Source of the DNA: Hybos culiciformis | Taxonomy: Eukaryota > Arthropoda > Insecta > Diptera > Hybotidae | Direction: 5' to 3' | DNA: 64,000 nt | NCBI GenBank assembly: GCA_964007475.1 | Contig: OZ023273.1 | Location: 50,965,525-51,029,524, forward strand | In this document: one piece after another, positions 22,093 through 33,327 of the stretch | Position numbering within the stretch: position 1 is the stretch's first letter | How the letters are laid out: each line of letters begins with the position of its first letter | Notes under the pieces: generated by a model | Told to the model about the DNA's origin: nothing | Database searches by the model: none | The model's input: the letters and a program-made list of their open reading frames with translations, nothing else | Translations under genes and position numbers: made by a program

Positions 22093-22809
22093 AATGCGAC
22101 AAAAATTTTATGAAAAACATCTCAAGCGGAATTTAAAAAGACTGTACATATTTGAATTTTATTTTTGTGCAGAAGCTGCAATTTATAAAAAAAAATTTTT
22201 AAAAATGTTAAAATTAAATAAAATTAATTAAAAATGGTTTAGAAAATTAAAGAGCCCTGGAGAGTGATATTTTAGCTTTATTTCTACGTTTAATTTTTTT
22301 TATTATCTGTTTCTTTTCTTCACAATCTCAGCTAATACTGTTAAAAAAAACACAAAATTTTCAAAATCCTGTTTCTTTTCTTCACAATCTCAGCTAATAA
22401 TGTTCAAAAAAACACAAAATTTTCAAAATCCGGCTCACTCATATCAAAAAATCACTTCAGTTGAGATTGTATTAACCCTAGCTACAAAGCAAAACCAATA
22501 CCTATTTCTCACAGTGAAGGCTTTTAATCTTTAATTTTGTTAAATTTAATTTTTTTTAACATAATGTTTTCAATACCTTTTCAATAAATTTATAATACGT
22601 GTAACTTATTAATAAAAATTAATTCAAAATGGTTTGTGGTTTAAATTATATTTTCTAATTGAAAGGAACTATATTTTGCACATATGGCTTTGAGGCGGCT
22701 CTACCGACTTCCACGCAAGACCTGTTTGAGCTTCACCCTTAAAAAATTAAAGAATTTCAAATTCTAAATTTCAATTCCTAATGTATTTTGTTAGTGTAAA
22801 AATTCAAAT
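22093..22809. other. No gene recognised
   Basis: Noncoding AT-rich sequence. A short direct repeat is visible near 22312-22430 (CTGTTTCTTTTCTTCACAATCTCAGCTAATA, twice, about 60 bases apart). Confidence 0.4.
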
Positions 22810-22881
22810 TTTTTTTTGTTGTTTTGAATTTCAAATACACGCCTCAGAACTTGTATTTGAAATTCAAAACAACAAAAAAAA
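22810..22881. repeat. Perfect 30-bp inverted repeat
   Basis: Arms 22810-22839 and 22852-22881 are exact complements around a 12-base loop, with the core TTTTGAATTTCAAATACA. It sits at the edge of sequence leading into the MITE at 22957. Confidence 0.75.
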
Positions 22882-22956
22882 TGTTTGAAATTCAAGTTCT
22901 GTCATTCTAATTGTCAAAAAATAAACTTCAAAAAACAATTTATCGCACTAATATAG

Positions 22957-23336
22957 TGTTCGCATTAGGAGAATATTAGTGGAATATGCTGTTATCCGGA
23001 ATATTTCAGGAATATCAACTGGATTTTTCATATAAAAAAATATTCCGGAATATGATGTATATTCCACTTTCATATTCGAGTTTGTCAGAGTTAGAATTCT
23101 ACATTTATAGATAGTTTCAGACACTTTTGAAATTTTGTTATAGTTGTCAACATTTTTTTTTGTTAAATTCGAGTCAAAATGAAAAAAAAAACAAAATAAA
23201 ATTGATAAAAAGCGAGATAAAAGGTCAACATTTTCAACAACACAAACTCTTTCTCAATTTTTTTTTTCATCAAATTCCAGAACTCATCAAATTTGTTTTC
23301 CGGAATAAAAGTGGAATTTAAATGATAGTGCGACCA
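22957..23336 (+). mobile_element. MITE family with TGTTCG termini, copy 2
   Basis: Same family and orientation as 1960-2344. Starts TGTTCGCATTAG and ends GTGCGACCA. It shares TTTTCATATAAAAAA, ATATTCCACTTTCATATTC and TTGTTTTCCGGAAT. Confidence 0.65.
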
Positions 23337-24540
23337 AGGTATAAAATGCCACATAAAAAAAATTCCGCAAATTTCCTGAGATTGTCCTTGTACAATAATT
23401 TTTTGTTCATAATTTTTGCCCCGATATAATAAAATATTAACATCAAGAAAATTTCAATGTCTGACGACTTTTTCTTTTATCTCAACTTCTGGTTTAAAAT
23501 GGGGTAAACAAGGAGTGAATAAAATCGTTAAAAAAGTATGAAAAAAGACAAGAGTAAAAGTGCACAAACATATTTTAGAGAAAAAGAGCATGATTTTTGA
23601 GTATGAGTTTGCGGAATTAAGGCTGCTCTCAAACAAACTTCCAACCAGCTCCTTACTTTGTTACTTTCAAAAATTACGTTTATAAAACCGGAGATATTTA
23701 AAAAAAAATCATAACCCAAACAAAATTGTTATTCTAAATCCTTTATCTGGGAGGCCTTAGTTTTTTATGCTTTTTTAAATTCTTTTTATTGAAGTTGATT
23801 TTATATGGGTGAAGATTTCTGTAAATGTTGCAGCCATAGAATGTTGCGCAACATCAAAAATGATTTGCAACATTTTTTAATAATTTTCTTTTCAAATTTT
23901 TTAACTAAAACGGGGTTTTAAAGCTTTAAAATCGACTTTCGAACTGGATGTAATAGCTGCCATAAGAAAATTTTGGATTAAGAATATGCTAGGAGGGTGA
24001 TATCGAAAATCTTACGATGGGGGAATGCTGGGTGGGCTTTAGACCAACTTAGAACGAATTGGCATCAATGGTAACCCACTCTAAAGGTCCTTAAAGTTGA
24101 ACGCTTAAACGAAATACCAAAGCAAATCTGTGGATATCTTTTATTAACGAGACATTTAGGTTTGGTGATTTAGATTGGTTTGCTTTCATCAAAGCAAATT
24201 TTTTACATCGTTTATTTACGACATTTTTAGAATTAAATAAAACAAATAATTTATTGATCATTGGATCAATTAAAATTTATTTAAATATAAAAACAATTCA
24301 TTAAAGTTAATATTACTGCTTATTATACAAAATGTATAGTAAGCAAAAATATATATTGTCAAAATATATTCATAATTAGGAAAATTTTATTCATAACAAT
24401 AATATTTTGTTGTTACGATGAACTTTACTTCTACTTTAATTGTAACATAATTTTTAAGTGGAAAGAGCGTAGCTGTACCAAAAGATCTTGATGATTTTAG
24501 TAAGCTTGGTGCAGATGCTCTACACATCCACAAGTTCGAT
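23337..24540. other. No gene recognised
   Basis: About 1.2 kb without a supported coding signature. 23940-24130 is somewhat less AT-rich (GGGGGAATGCTGGGTGGG) and may be old transposon sequence. The last bases (about 24540-24600) resemble the 3' flank of the forward receptor gene in inverted orientation. Confidence 0.4.
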
Positions 24541-24645
24541 TAGAACTTTATAATAAGCACGGGTTGTACAGAAATTATAGTGCGCCAGTTATCTGTTTTT
24601 CAGTGTATATGTCATCAATTATTCAATTTAAAAAAATGCATTTAG

Positions 24646-26143
24646 TTACACATAAGTAAATACGTTATTTGGATTAAGATCTTTATCCAAGTTGTATATG
24701 TGTCTCTGCTGTGTCCCATTTTTCTCAAGTACAAGATGAAGTTGAATAATTGTTAAAGCATTACAAATAATAGAAGCACTTAAACTTATAAACAATTTTT
24801 TGTTGACTTCAAATAAACCATATATAGTTGAATCGCATCGTACGATTTTAAACTGACGTAACGAAAAATAAAATCATATGATTTGATGACGTATATGTAA
24901 ATGTATATGTAAATATTAATTAAAAAAGAATTTTAGAAAAAATTTGTACGGATAAAAAAAACTATAATTATTAATGCATCATGGAAAAAAACGTGACTAA
25001 TCTTTTACTTAATTTTCATTCTCAATTAAAATTTTTTTAGCGTCGTGTAAAGGGAAATTGTTTCTTTAATTGAGTATTTTTTTGTCCTGTCCATTAGGCT
25101 TTTAGCTTGAAAGAAATTTTATTACTAAATTTATTTAACATATAAAATAAATGTACCTCTCTGTCCAAAGACTCATTTTCATAAATCTTCCAGGAGTGCA
25201 AATTTATTGAAGATTTCAAAACTTTATATTTCGATATTGGGAAATCAAAAGAATATAAAATCAAAAATAAGTCAATCCAAATTATTAATAGAGTGTAAAA
25301 AATTTTCAACTCAAAAAAAACGAAAAAATTATAAAATGCGCGGAATAGACTTATTCCATTTTCAAAAATTAAACATATAATTATTAACTGGTAAATTAAT
25401 TTAAATTTATTAAATAATTTAGTGGATTTTTTGGCTAAAACCATTATTTTCCTAAGGTTTTTTCTATCCAAATGAAAATTCTCATTTTTCTTTTTAGAAA
25501 TAAATAGTTTATCGCAATTATAAAAAATACTTTTAATTGCATACCCTATAAATAAAAAGATACAAAAAGATGGAAATACGGCAAATAAGTTTGTGAAATG
25601 GCTTAGAAAAATAAAAACAGTATTAAAATATTTCAGACCATCTTCTTCTATTAGAAAGTAAAAATAAATTATTTCTTCAGCCAAATATTTAATTTTAATA
25701 ATTAAAATTAAAAATTTTAGGAGAACTAATACAAAAATTTCACTGTCAAATAGATCTTGGAAATTAACTAAGATTTTAGAAAATTTCAAAAATCTTTTAA
25801 ATAATCTGGTGGCTTTGGTATCAATTACAACTGAATTGATTAAAATTAATAACGAAATTAAAATATATATTATAGAGTGAACTGCTTTATTTATTTGAGT
25901 TGAGGGTTCAAATAATGTAGGTTCCGGAATTAAAATAGAGAAAAAATATGGAATAAAAATATATAAAATATATAAAAACATTGCAAGATGGACGCATCTA
26001 ATTAAATTGATTAAGTTTTTTTTATATGGAATTATTTTAAATTTACTGAGTTGAAACGTGAATTTAATGAATCCAAAATATTTCGAACAAACATAAAAAA
26101 TCCAAATTATAATAAAATAAAAATATTCCAAAATATAAGCCAT
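24646..26143 (-). CDS. Insect gustatory-receptor-like protein, two exons
   Basis: Exon 1 is 26143-25157 (329 codons), from the ATG after an in-frame TTG. It ends in DRE at a GT donor (25156). Exon 2 is 24852-24646 (68 codons plus stop) if the CAG ending at 24853 is the acceptor; the join is phase 0. The protein, about 397 residues, is very hydrophobic, with roughly seven candidate membrane segments. It closes with CDSTIYGLFEVNKKLF and ALTIIQLHL, which match the position and style of the receptor family's conserved C-terminal region. Such receptors are ligand-gated cation channels of taste neurons. It is a close relative of the forward gene at 31645. The homologous acceptor is missing (12-base net deletion), so seven residues are lost or the gene is failing. 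Confidence 0.75.
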
Positions 26144-26371
26144 CAATTGTATAAGGCTGTCAAATTGTCAATCGTTATTTAAAGCGGAGATAGCAGATAG
26201 AATTATTTCACAAAACTGAAATTAAATTCTAGAATAATAAATTTAATTGAATTAAGTTTTTCTAATTAATTAACTTTTCTTTTATTCTCTAATTTCTTTA
26301 TTTCATAGACTTATTCTATTGTATGTATGTAAATTTATTGAGAAAATGTATTTCGAAATTATTCTTTCATT

Positions 26372-26450
26372 TCAGGGATATCCAAATTACGACTCGTGGG
26401 CCGAATGCGGACTGTGCCGCGAAAGGACCTAAGTGATTCTAATATTAAAT
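26372..26450. mobile_element. hAT end remnant upstream of receptor gene
   Basis: Contains CCAAATTACGACTCGTGGG and CCGAATGCGGACTGTGCC, recognisable as a degraded hAT-type terminus. A reverse-complement counterpart lies at about 31350-31415 upstream of the forward receptor gene, so it belongs to the duplicated block. Confidence 0.5.
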
Positions 26451-26485
26451 ATATAAATAAAAAAAAAAAAAATATATATATATAT

Positions 26486-27367
26486 CTCACACATTTGTCA
26501 ATAAGTAGATAACTCCATTTTTGATATAATGAGAAAAAGCTAATTTTGTGTCTTTTTCTTATTTTTCTATTATTTTATTGATATTATAATAATATTTTTG
26601 CTTCTACTTATTAAAAATATCATACTTATTGTCTTTAAAAAAGAAATTATATATTTTTAATAAAAACCACCATATAGAATCCAAAAAAAAAAAAGATATT
26701 TTTTTGACCAGATTGAATGTAAATGAGAAAAAGTAATTAACTCCACTTATGTACTTGTTGACAATTTTATTTTCTTTTTTGCCATTGATAATATGAAAAA
26801 GGAAAAACAGGATAAAATTAGATATTATGTTATGTACAAAAATAAAATTCTTAAAAACTACAAAATTCTAGGAAGATAATAATAATAGAAGAATAATGTT
26901 ATAAAATGAATTTATTTTGGAAAAAAATGCATGAAATTAAGAATATTAAGCTAAATTAAATATTAAAAATAAAAAAAAATAAAAACAAAGAATATTTGCA
27001 ACAAATTGTAATAACCATATACTACATAACTATGTAATTATTTTTTGTGTATAACTATTTAACTTTGTTTAACGGATTTTTTGTCTGCGTTGAAAAATAA
27101 ATAATTAAACTTGTTTTGTTTACGATAAATTTCATTTGTATTGCAGAACACAGGAAAAAATTGTTAAAAATATTATAACTAAACTTATATATTTTTTGTC
27201 ATTTAAATAAAAATATTTTCAGTTAATAAGTGAAGTTATAGATTTTTACTCACGTTTTGTATTACATTTACGTATACTTATTTAGTTATGTGCAAAATTA
27301 TTTTTTTAATAATAATATTTTTCCAAATTTTTTTTTTGCCAATCGATAGATTCGCAATATTAGATTA
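26486..27367 (-). mobile_element. 946-bp inverted-repeat element, copy 1, cut by gap
   Basis: Nearly identical in reverse complement to 47087-48032. It starts CTCACACATTTGTCAATAAG and runs into the N gap at 27368, so about 64 bases of the far end are missing. No transposase is encoded. Confidence 0.85.
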
Positions 27368-27567
27368 NNNNNNNNNNNNNNNNNNNNNNNNNNNNNNNNN
27401 NNNNNNNNNNNNNNNNNNNNNNNNNNNNNNNNNNNNNNNNNNNNNNNNNNNNNNNNNNNNNNNNNNNNNNNNNNNNNNNNNNNNNNNNNNNNNNNNNNNN
27501 NNNNNNNNNNNNNNNNNNNNNNNNNNNNNNNNNNNNNNNNNNNNNNNNNNNNNNNNNNNNNNNNNNN
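27368..27567. other. Assembly gap, 200 N
   Basis: Exactly 200 N. The round length suggests a placeholder, so true distance is unknown. It falls at the end of a repeated element, a likely cause of the break. Confidence 1.
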
Positions 27568-27702
27568 AAAAAAAAAAATTGCGTTATGAATTATTTTTTG
27601 GCCTAGTTCTCTTACAAACCGATTTATGTTACATGGTCCAAGTAAATTGGGGGCCGCTGTTTCTATTTTATAGATTTTTTTAATTTTCTTTAAAAGTTAT
27701 TA

Positions 27703-28106
27703 ATGCCTTGTTCAGACAACGACTAAATCATGATTTCCTAATCGATTTGCGTAGATAATCATACTTTGAAAACCTGTGTGAACACGATTATGAACGAAAA
27801 CAAAAAAAGTAAACAACATGAAAGCAAACAAAATAAAAACATAAATATTATTTGCTACTCAAATTTTTTTTGTTTTGTAAATAAAGAAAATATGTCAAAA
27901 ATAAAAGTCAAAAATAACTAGGAATGAGTGGAAATGGGTAACATGGATGGTAAAAAAACTATAAACTCATCCCTGAAATTTTTCATGATTTTCGATAATC
28001 AGGATTTCCGATGACACTTTTTTTGTATGAGCAAATCATGAAAAAAAGAATGATAATCACAAAAAGTAAGATTATCATGATAAGATTTCATTGTCTGAAC
28101 AAGGCA
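27703..28106. mobile_element. 404-bp MITE with ATGCCTTGTTCAGACAA ends
   Basis: The 17-bp termini 27703-27719 and 28090-28106 are exact inverted repeats. Inside are GATTATCATGAT-type palindromes. No clear target duplication is visible, so the class is open. Its terminus resembles that of the neighbour at 28387-28923. Confidence 0.75.
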
Positions 28107-28386
28107 TAACATTATTAACTTGTTTATTCGACGATTCTAGTTTAAAGTAAGTAAGCTTTGTTAAAATGACTGACTCTCCCATAGGCATAGCATTGTAATA
28201 AGGGATATTATTTAAATGATATTATTTTATTCCATTTTTGTAAGTTTTTTTCAATTCGCGATTGCAGGCTAAAATTACTGTAAACAAATATAACCGTGGT
28301 AATAAATGTAATTACAATCAAAAAATTATGTCCGTAATTCTCATAAAATTTTTGTTTGTTGATGCTTTGACTTAGTTTTAAAAGTA

Positions 28387-28923
28387 ATGCCTTGGACAAA
28401 CTGACACGATTAAGGGGACTTGGTACCAGTTTGAATTTTGTGTCCCAAATTTTTTTTGAAAAGCAGTTTTAGATTATTTTAAAGTTAAATTTAGAAAAAA
28501 CATTTCATTCACAGCCTCCGAACTGTTTGATACTTTAAAAGGGTATAAGACCTTTTAGAATCGGTTAAGGCTAAGTTCTCGAAATCTCTTCAAAACCATT
28601 GTTATGTGTCACAAAATGGTTTTGAAGAGATTTCGAGCACTTATCCTTAACCGATTCTAAAAAGTTTTATGTCATTTTAAACTATGAAACATTCCTGAGG
28701 TTGTGAATGAAATGTTTTTTTTAAATTAAACTTTAAAATAATCTAAAACGGCTCTACAATCAAATTTTGGGACAAAAAATTCAAACTGGTACCAAGTCCT
28801 CTTAAACTTGAGAAAAAAAAACAGATGTTTATCTGTTTTGTAAAACACATTAAGGTAGTCTGTTCGGTCGATTTTAATAACATGTCAAGAACATGTTTTT
28901 CGAGTTCAGTTTGTCCAAGGCAT
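28387..28923. mobile_element. 537-bp MITE with ATGCCTTGGACAAACTG ends
   Basis: The 17-bp ends 28387-28403 and 28907-28923 are exact inverted repeats. A 388-bp foldback element (28414-28801) lies inside. Discounting it leaves a MITE of about 145 bp. Confidence 0.75.
28414..28801. mobile_element. 388-bp foldback element with TTAA target
   Basis: Flanked by TTAA at 28410-28413 and 28802-28805. The ends GGGGACTTGGTACCAGTTTG and CAAACTGGTACCAAGTCCTC are inverted, and pairing continues almost to the centre (AATCTCTTCAAAACCAT and ATGGTTTTGAAGAGATT near 28583-28637). The TTAA target suggests a piggyBac-type mobiliser. Confidence 0.8.
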
Positions 28924-29225
28924 AAAATTGTTGAATTGTATAGAAATATAGTAATTGAATTCTATCGACAAATTGGGTTTAATTGTTATTTAAAAATATA
29001 ACAAATACATTTTAAAATGAATAATTAATTTATAAAATCTTTTTATATAGCTTTTGATGACGAGAATCTTTCTTTTCATCAACAAATTGGATATATTAGA
29101 AGAAATAGAATTTACAAAAATATTATTTAAATATAAAGTTTGCGACAAATAAAGATTCCAATAATAATACAACTGAAAGTTTTTTTTTTTTTTAATTTTT
29201 AGATTACATATGAAATTTTTTTTTT

Positions 29226-29400
29226 CAAGTTTATACTTCTTTAGCCGCGTTTTGAGATTTTGGTAGAGGGTAAAAATCTTGTTTCATTCGAGTATCGTAT
29301 CTAAATCGCATTAGATTTTTTCTCAGAAAAATAAGAATAAAATACTCAAAATACGACTCGAATTTGAAAAATGTAAACAAAAAAATGAGTTACATTAATA
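29226..29400 (+). repeat. Array leader repeat, copy 1
   Basis: CAAGTTTATACTTCTTTAGC followed by a GCGTT and GGTAGAGGGTAAAAATC block. It recurs at 30653-30830 and, in shorter form, at 49077-49150, each time beside a hairpin array. Confidence 0.75.
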
Positions 29401-29504
29401 AAAACAAAATAATTGGCGCGAAAAATTATAATTCAAATTACTTTTAAAAATCTCGTTTACAAATTATTTAAAACTAAAATTTTTTTTACAATAGGTAGCT
29501 TCGG

Positions 29505-30640
29505 TCAAATAAAGATTACCAGCCGAAAAACGGTTATCTCGTGCCGTCGCCAAATACACAAAAAAAATTTTTTCAAAATAGGTAGCTCCGTTAAAATAAA
29601 GATTACCAGCCAAAAATTTTCGGGTAGGGAGCTACGGTTAGGTCGTGCCGGCGCAAATTACACAAAAAAGTTTTTTTTTTTCAAAATAGGTAGCTCCGTT
29701 AAAATAAAGATTACCAGCCGAAAAATTTTTGGGTAGGGAGCTACGGTTAGGTCGTGCCGGCACAAATATACAAAAAAAAAATTTTCCAAAATAGGTAGTT
29801 TCGGTGAAATAAAGATTAACTGCCGAAAAATTTTTGGGCAAGGAGCTACGGTTAGGTCGTGCCGGAACAAAATATACAAAAAAAAAATTTTTTTTTTTTC
29901 AAAACAGGTAGCTCCGGTGAAATTAATATTACCTGCCGAAAGATTTTTGGGTAGGGAGCTACGGTTAGGTCGTGCCGGCGCAAATTACACAAAAAAGTTT
30001 TTTTTTTTTCAAAATAGGTAGCTCCGTTAAAATAAAGATTACCAGCCGAAAAATTTTTGGGTAGGGAGGTACGGTTAGGTCGTGCCGGCGCAAAATATTG
30101 AAAAAAAAATTTTTTTTTAAATAGGTAGCTCCGGTGATATTAAGATTACCAGCCGAAAAATTTTTGGGCAAGGAGCTACGGTTAGGTCTTCCCGACGCAA
30201 AATGTTCAGAAAAATTTTTTTTTCCGAAATAGGTAGCTCCGGTTAAATTAATATTAGCTGAAAAAAAAATTTTGGGTGGGGAGCTACGATTAGGTCGTGC
30301 CGGAGCTAAATATACGAAAAACAATTTTTTTTTTTCAGAATAGGTAGCTCCGGTGAAATTAATATTACCTGAAAAAAAAAATTTTTGGGTGGGGAGCTAC
30401 GGTTCGGTCGTGCCGGAGCAAAATATACGAAATTTTTTTTTTTTTCAAAATACGTAGCTCTGGTGAAATTAATATTACCTAAAAAAAATTTTTGGGTGGG
30501 GAGCTACGGTTAGGTCGTGCCGGAGCAAAATATACGAACATTTTTTTTTTCAAAGTAGGTAGCTCCGGTGAAATTAAGATTACCAGCCGAAAAATTTTTG
30601 GGCAGGAAGGTACGGTAAGGTCGTGCCGACGCAAAATATA
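29505..30640 (+). repeat. Hairpin satellite array 1, about 11 units
   Basis: About 11 units of roughly 105-115 bases (the first shorter, about 70) start near 29509, 29579, 29686, 29790, 29907, 30015, 30120, 30226, 30340, 30451 and 30555. Each reads AGGTAGCTCCGGTGAAA, then ATTACCTGCCGAAAAATTTT, then GGGTAGGGAGCTACGGTTAG, then GTCGTGCCGGCGCAAA and a T run. GTAGCTCC pairs with GGAGCTAC, and CCTGCC with GGTAGG around AAAAATTTTT, so each unit can form nested hairpins. Apparent frames across it are artefacts of the repeat. Confidence 0.9.
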
Positions 30641-30652
30641 CGAAAAATTTTT

Positions 30653-30830
30653 GAAGTTTATACTTCTTTAGCCGCGTTGTGTGGTTTTGGTAGAGGGTAA
30701 AAATCTTGTTTCAATTCGAATATCTAAATTGCGAAAAAAATACTCAAAATACGACTCGAATTTGAAAAATGTACTCAAAAAAAAGGGTGTCTTCATCAAT
30801 TTTACAAAGTACAACTTGAGTTTTTATATT
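30653..30830 (+). repeat. Array leader repeat, copy 2
   Basis: GAAGTTTATACTTCTTTAGC and the GGTAGAGGGTAAAAATC block, then AATACTCAAAATACGACTCG, closely matching 29226-29400. It lies immediately after array 1, so the array is flanked by direct repeats. Confidence 0.75.
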
Positions 30831-30891
30831 ATTTAGGAAAATAAATCAAAGTGATTTTTTGTTTTTTTTTAGAACGCTAAACTCATATAGA

Positions 30892-30961
30892 TAATATGGC
30901 TTAGTGGTTGAACATCAGACTGTAAGTCTGAAGGTGCCTGGTTCGATTCCCAATGACACGA
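30892..30961 (+). pseudogene. tRNA-Tyr-like sequence (cassette copy 1)
   Basis: An anticodon arm TCAGA-CTGTAAG-TCTGA with GTA anticodon (Tyr), an A-box-like GGCTTAGTGG and a B box GGTTCGATTCC are present in tRNA order. The T stem does not close (CCTGG against CCCAA) and no acceptor stem is visible, so it is not a working tRNA gene. The same cassette with a shared T-rich tail occurs at 57792-57864 and, split, at 61640-61669/63779-63823. A SINE-like origin is possible. Confidence 0.6.
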
Positions 30962-31020
30962 TTTTTGTGAAATATTTTAATTTTTTTTTTTCATTATAAT
31001 TAGTTTTTTTGGGATATTTA

Positions 31021-31085
31021 AACCATTGCTTCTCAAACTTTTTCATGTCGAGGCTCCCTCAACTAAAAAAAAAATTACGCGACTC
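31021..31085. mobile_element. hAT-type terminus remnant
   Basis: AACCATTGCTTCTCAAACTT and CGAGGCTCCCTCAAC resemble a degraded hAT left end. No partner end was located. Confidence 0.35.
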
Positions 31086-31644
31086 CCCAAAAATTATTCG
31101 AAATAAAACAAAATTTAGTATTCATTTTAAAAGGTATTTTTATTAAAAATAAAATGAATTCAAATCAAAAATCAAATATAAAAATTGTTAAATAATAATC
31201 AACTTGAAGTAGTGTGGAAAAGGTAAGTATAAAGGTCGAAAAATCGAGAAAAAGAGTGTAACAGTTTTCAATTAAAATAATTATTTTTCAATCTGAAAAG
31301 CTCTTTAATGTACACATTTAAGTATATTTGTATATACATTTAATATTAGAATCACTTATGCCCTTTCAAGGCACAGTCAGGATTCGGCTCATGAGTCGTG
31401 ATTTGGAGATGCCTGAATAATAAAGAATAATAAAGAATAATTTCAAAATATTTACACCTAAATTTTCTCAATAAGCTTACAATAAATACAATAACATAAG
31501 TATGAAATAAAGAAATTAGAGAATAAAATAAAAGTTATTTAATTAGAAAAATTTGATTAAATTAAATTTCAGTTTTGTGCAATAATTCTATCTGCTTAGT
31601 TCGCTATAAATATCGATTGTAAATTTGACAGACTAATATAATTG

Positions 31645-33075
31645 ATGATTAATATTTTAGAATATTTTTATTTTATTATAATTTGGATTTTTTATGTTTG
31701 TTCGAAATATTTTGGATTCATTAAATTCACGTTTCTATTCAACGAATTTAAAATAATTCCATATAAAAAATATATAATCAATTTAATAAAATGTGTCCAT
31801 CTTGCAATGTTTATATACATTTTTATCCCATTTTTTTACTATAATTTAATTCCGACTCTTGAATTATTTTGCTCCTCAACTGTAATTTCATTATCACTTA
31901 CTTATCTTTACATTGTGATACATATTTTATTTTCGTTATTCATTTTAATCAATTCAGTTGTAATTGATACCAAACTAACCAAATTATTTAAAAAAATTTT
32001 AAAATTTTCTAAAATCTTAGTTAATTGCCAAGCTCTATTTGACAGTGAAATTTTTGTGTTAGTTCTTCTAAAATTTTTAATTTTAATTATTAAAATTAAA
32101 GGTATGACTGGACAAATAATTATTTTATACTTTCTAATAAAAAAAGAAGGTTTAGACAGTTTTAAAAATGTTTTTTTTGGTCTAACTGAATTCATAAACT
32201 TATTTTCCGCATTGCCATCTTTTTGTATGTTTTTATTTATTGGACATGTAATTAAAAGAATTTCTTATAATTTGGATAAGCTATTTATTGCTAAACGGGA
32301 AAATTTGGAATGGCAAAGTAGAAATAGCATTAGAACCGTTAAAAAAATAATAATTTTATCCAAAAATTCTTGTAAAATTTTTAATGAATTCAAATTAATT
32401 TATCATTTCATAATTATAAGTTTAATTTTTGGAATTGGATTAAGTTTATTCCGTCAATTTTATTTATTTTTCGTATTTTTTAACTTACAAACTTTTTACA
32501 TCCTATTAATAATTGTGATTGAATTATTTTTGATTTTATATTCATTTGATTTCCCAATATCGAGATATAAACTTTTGAAATCTTCAATAAATTTGCACGC
32601 CTGGAAGATTTATGAGAATGAGTCTTTTGACAAAGAGGTAAATTTATTTTATATCTTTACTAAATTAGTAATAACATTTCTTTCAATCTGAAAACCTAAG
32701 GCACAGGACAAAAATATATTCAGTAAAAGATACAATTTACCTCAAAAATTTTTTGCCTGAAAATGAAAATTATTTTTCCATGGTGTAATATTTTATAGTT
32801 TTCGTCAAACATAAAATTTTTTTCATATAAATCTTGAATATGTTTATTTCAATTGATATTTTAGATTTTTTTATTTTTAGTTCGAAAAATTGTTACGCCA
32901 GTTTAAAATTGTTCAATGCGATTCAACGATATTTGGTTTGTTTGAAGTCAACAAAAAATTCATTATAAGTTTCAGTGCTTCAATTATTTGTAATGTTTTA
33001 ACAATTATTCAACTTCATCTTGTACTTGAGCAAAATGGGATACAACAGAATTTAAATAATGTAGTAGTTATATGA
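31645..33075 (+). CDS. Insect gustatory-receptor-like protein, two exons
   Basis: Exon 1 is 31645-32637 (331 codons), starting at the ATG of ATGATTAATATT and ending SFDKE at a GT donor (32638). The 243-base intron ends in TTTATTTTTAG at 32880. Exon 2 is 32881-33075 (64 codons plus stop). The junction is phase 0, giving about 395 residues. The protein has about seven hydrophobic segments. Its exon-2 sequence (KLLRQFKIVQCDST, FGLFEVNKKF, IIQLHLVLEQN) fits the conserved last exon of insect gustatory receptors. Its predicted role is a chemosensory ligand-gated channel in the membrane of sensory neurons; ligand unknown. It is the better preserved member of a head-to-head pair, with the other at 24646-26143. 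Confidence 0.82.
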
Positions 33076-33327
33076 ATGTAATAAAACTAAATGTATTTTT
33101 TTTAAATCGAATAATAAATTGATAATGTATACATTGAAAAAGGGATAGCTGGCGCAAATATAATTTCTGTACAACCCGTGATATGTAGATAGGAAAAATT
33201 TGCTGTTTGTCATTGCATGGAAAAATAGTTGGAACTTTAACTTTTTAATGAGCTATTTACATAATTATGGCAATATTTGTCATAAAAATTTCAGAAACTC
33301 ATAATGTATAAAAAGGTGGGGTGTCAC

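Noticed and set aside
27288..27683. Open frame spanning the first N gap (also 51420-51870 at the second gap)
   Set aside because: Most residues are unknown and the frame across a placeholder gap has no meaning.
29413..30324. Open frames on both strands across satellite array 1 (and similarly 49446-50277)
   Set aside because: They simply follow the repeat period, recur on both strands and have no domain.
29505..30640. CRISPR array
   Set aside because: The 106-base units are contiguous tandem repeats without unique spacers, and the genome is eukaryotic.
30892..30961. Functional tRNA-Tyr gene
   Set aside because: The T stem mismatches at three of five positions and no acceptor stem is present, while two further copies share the same defects.
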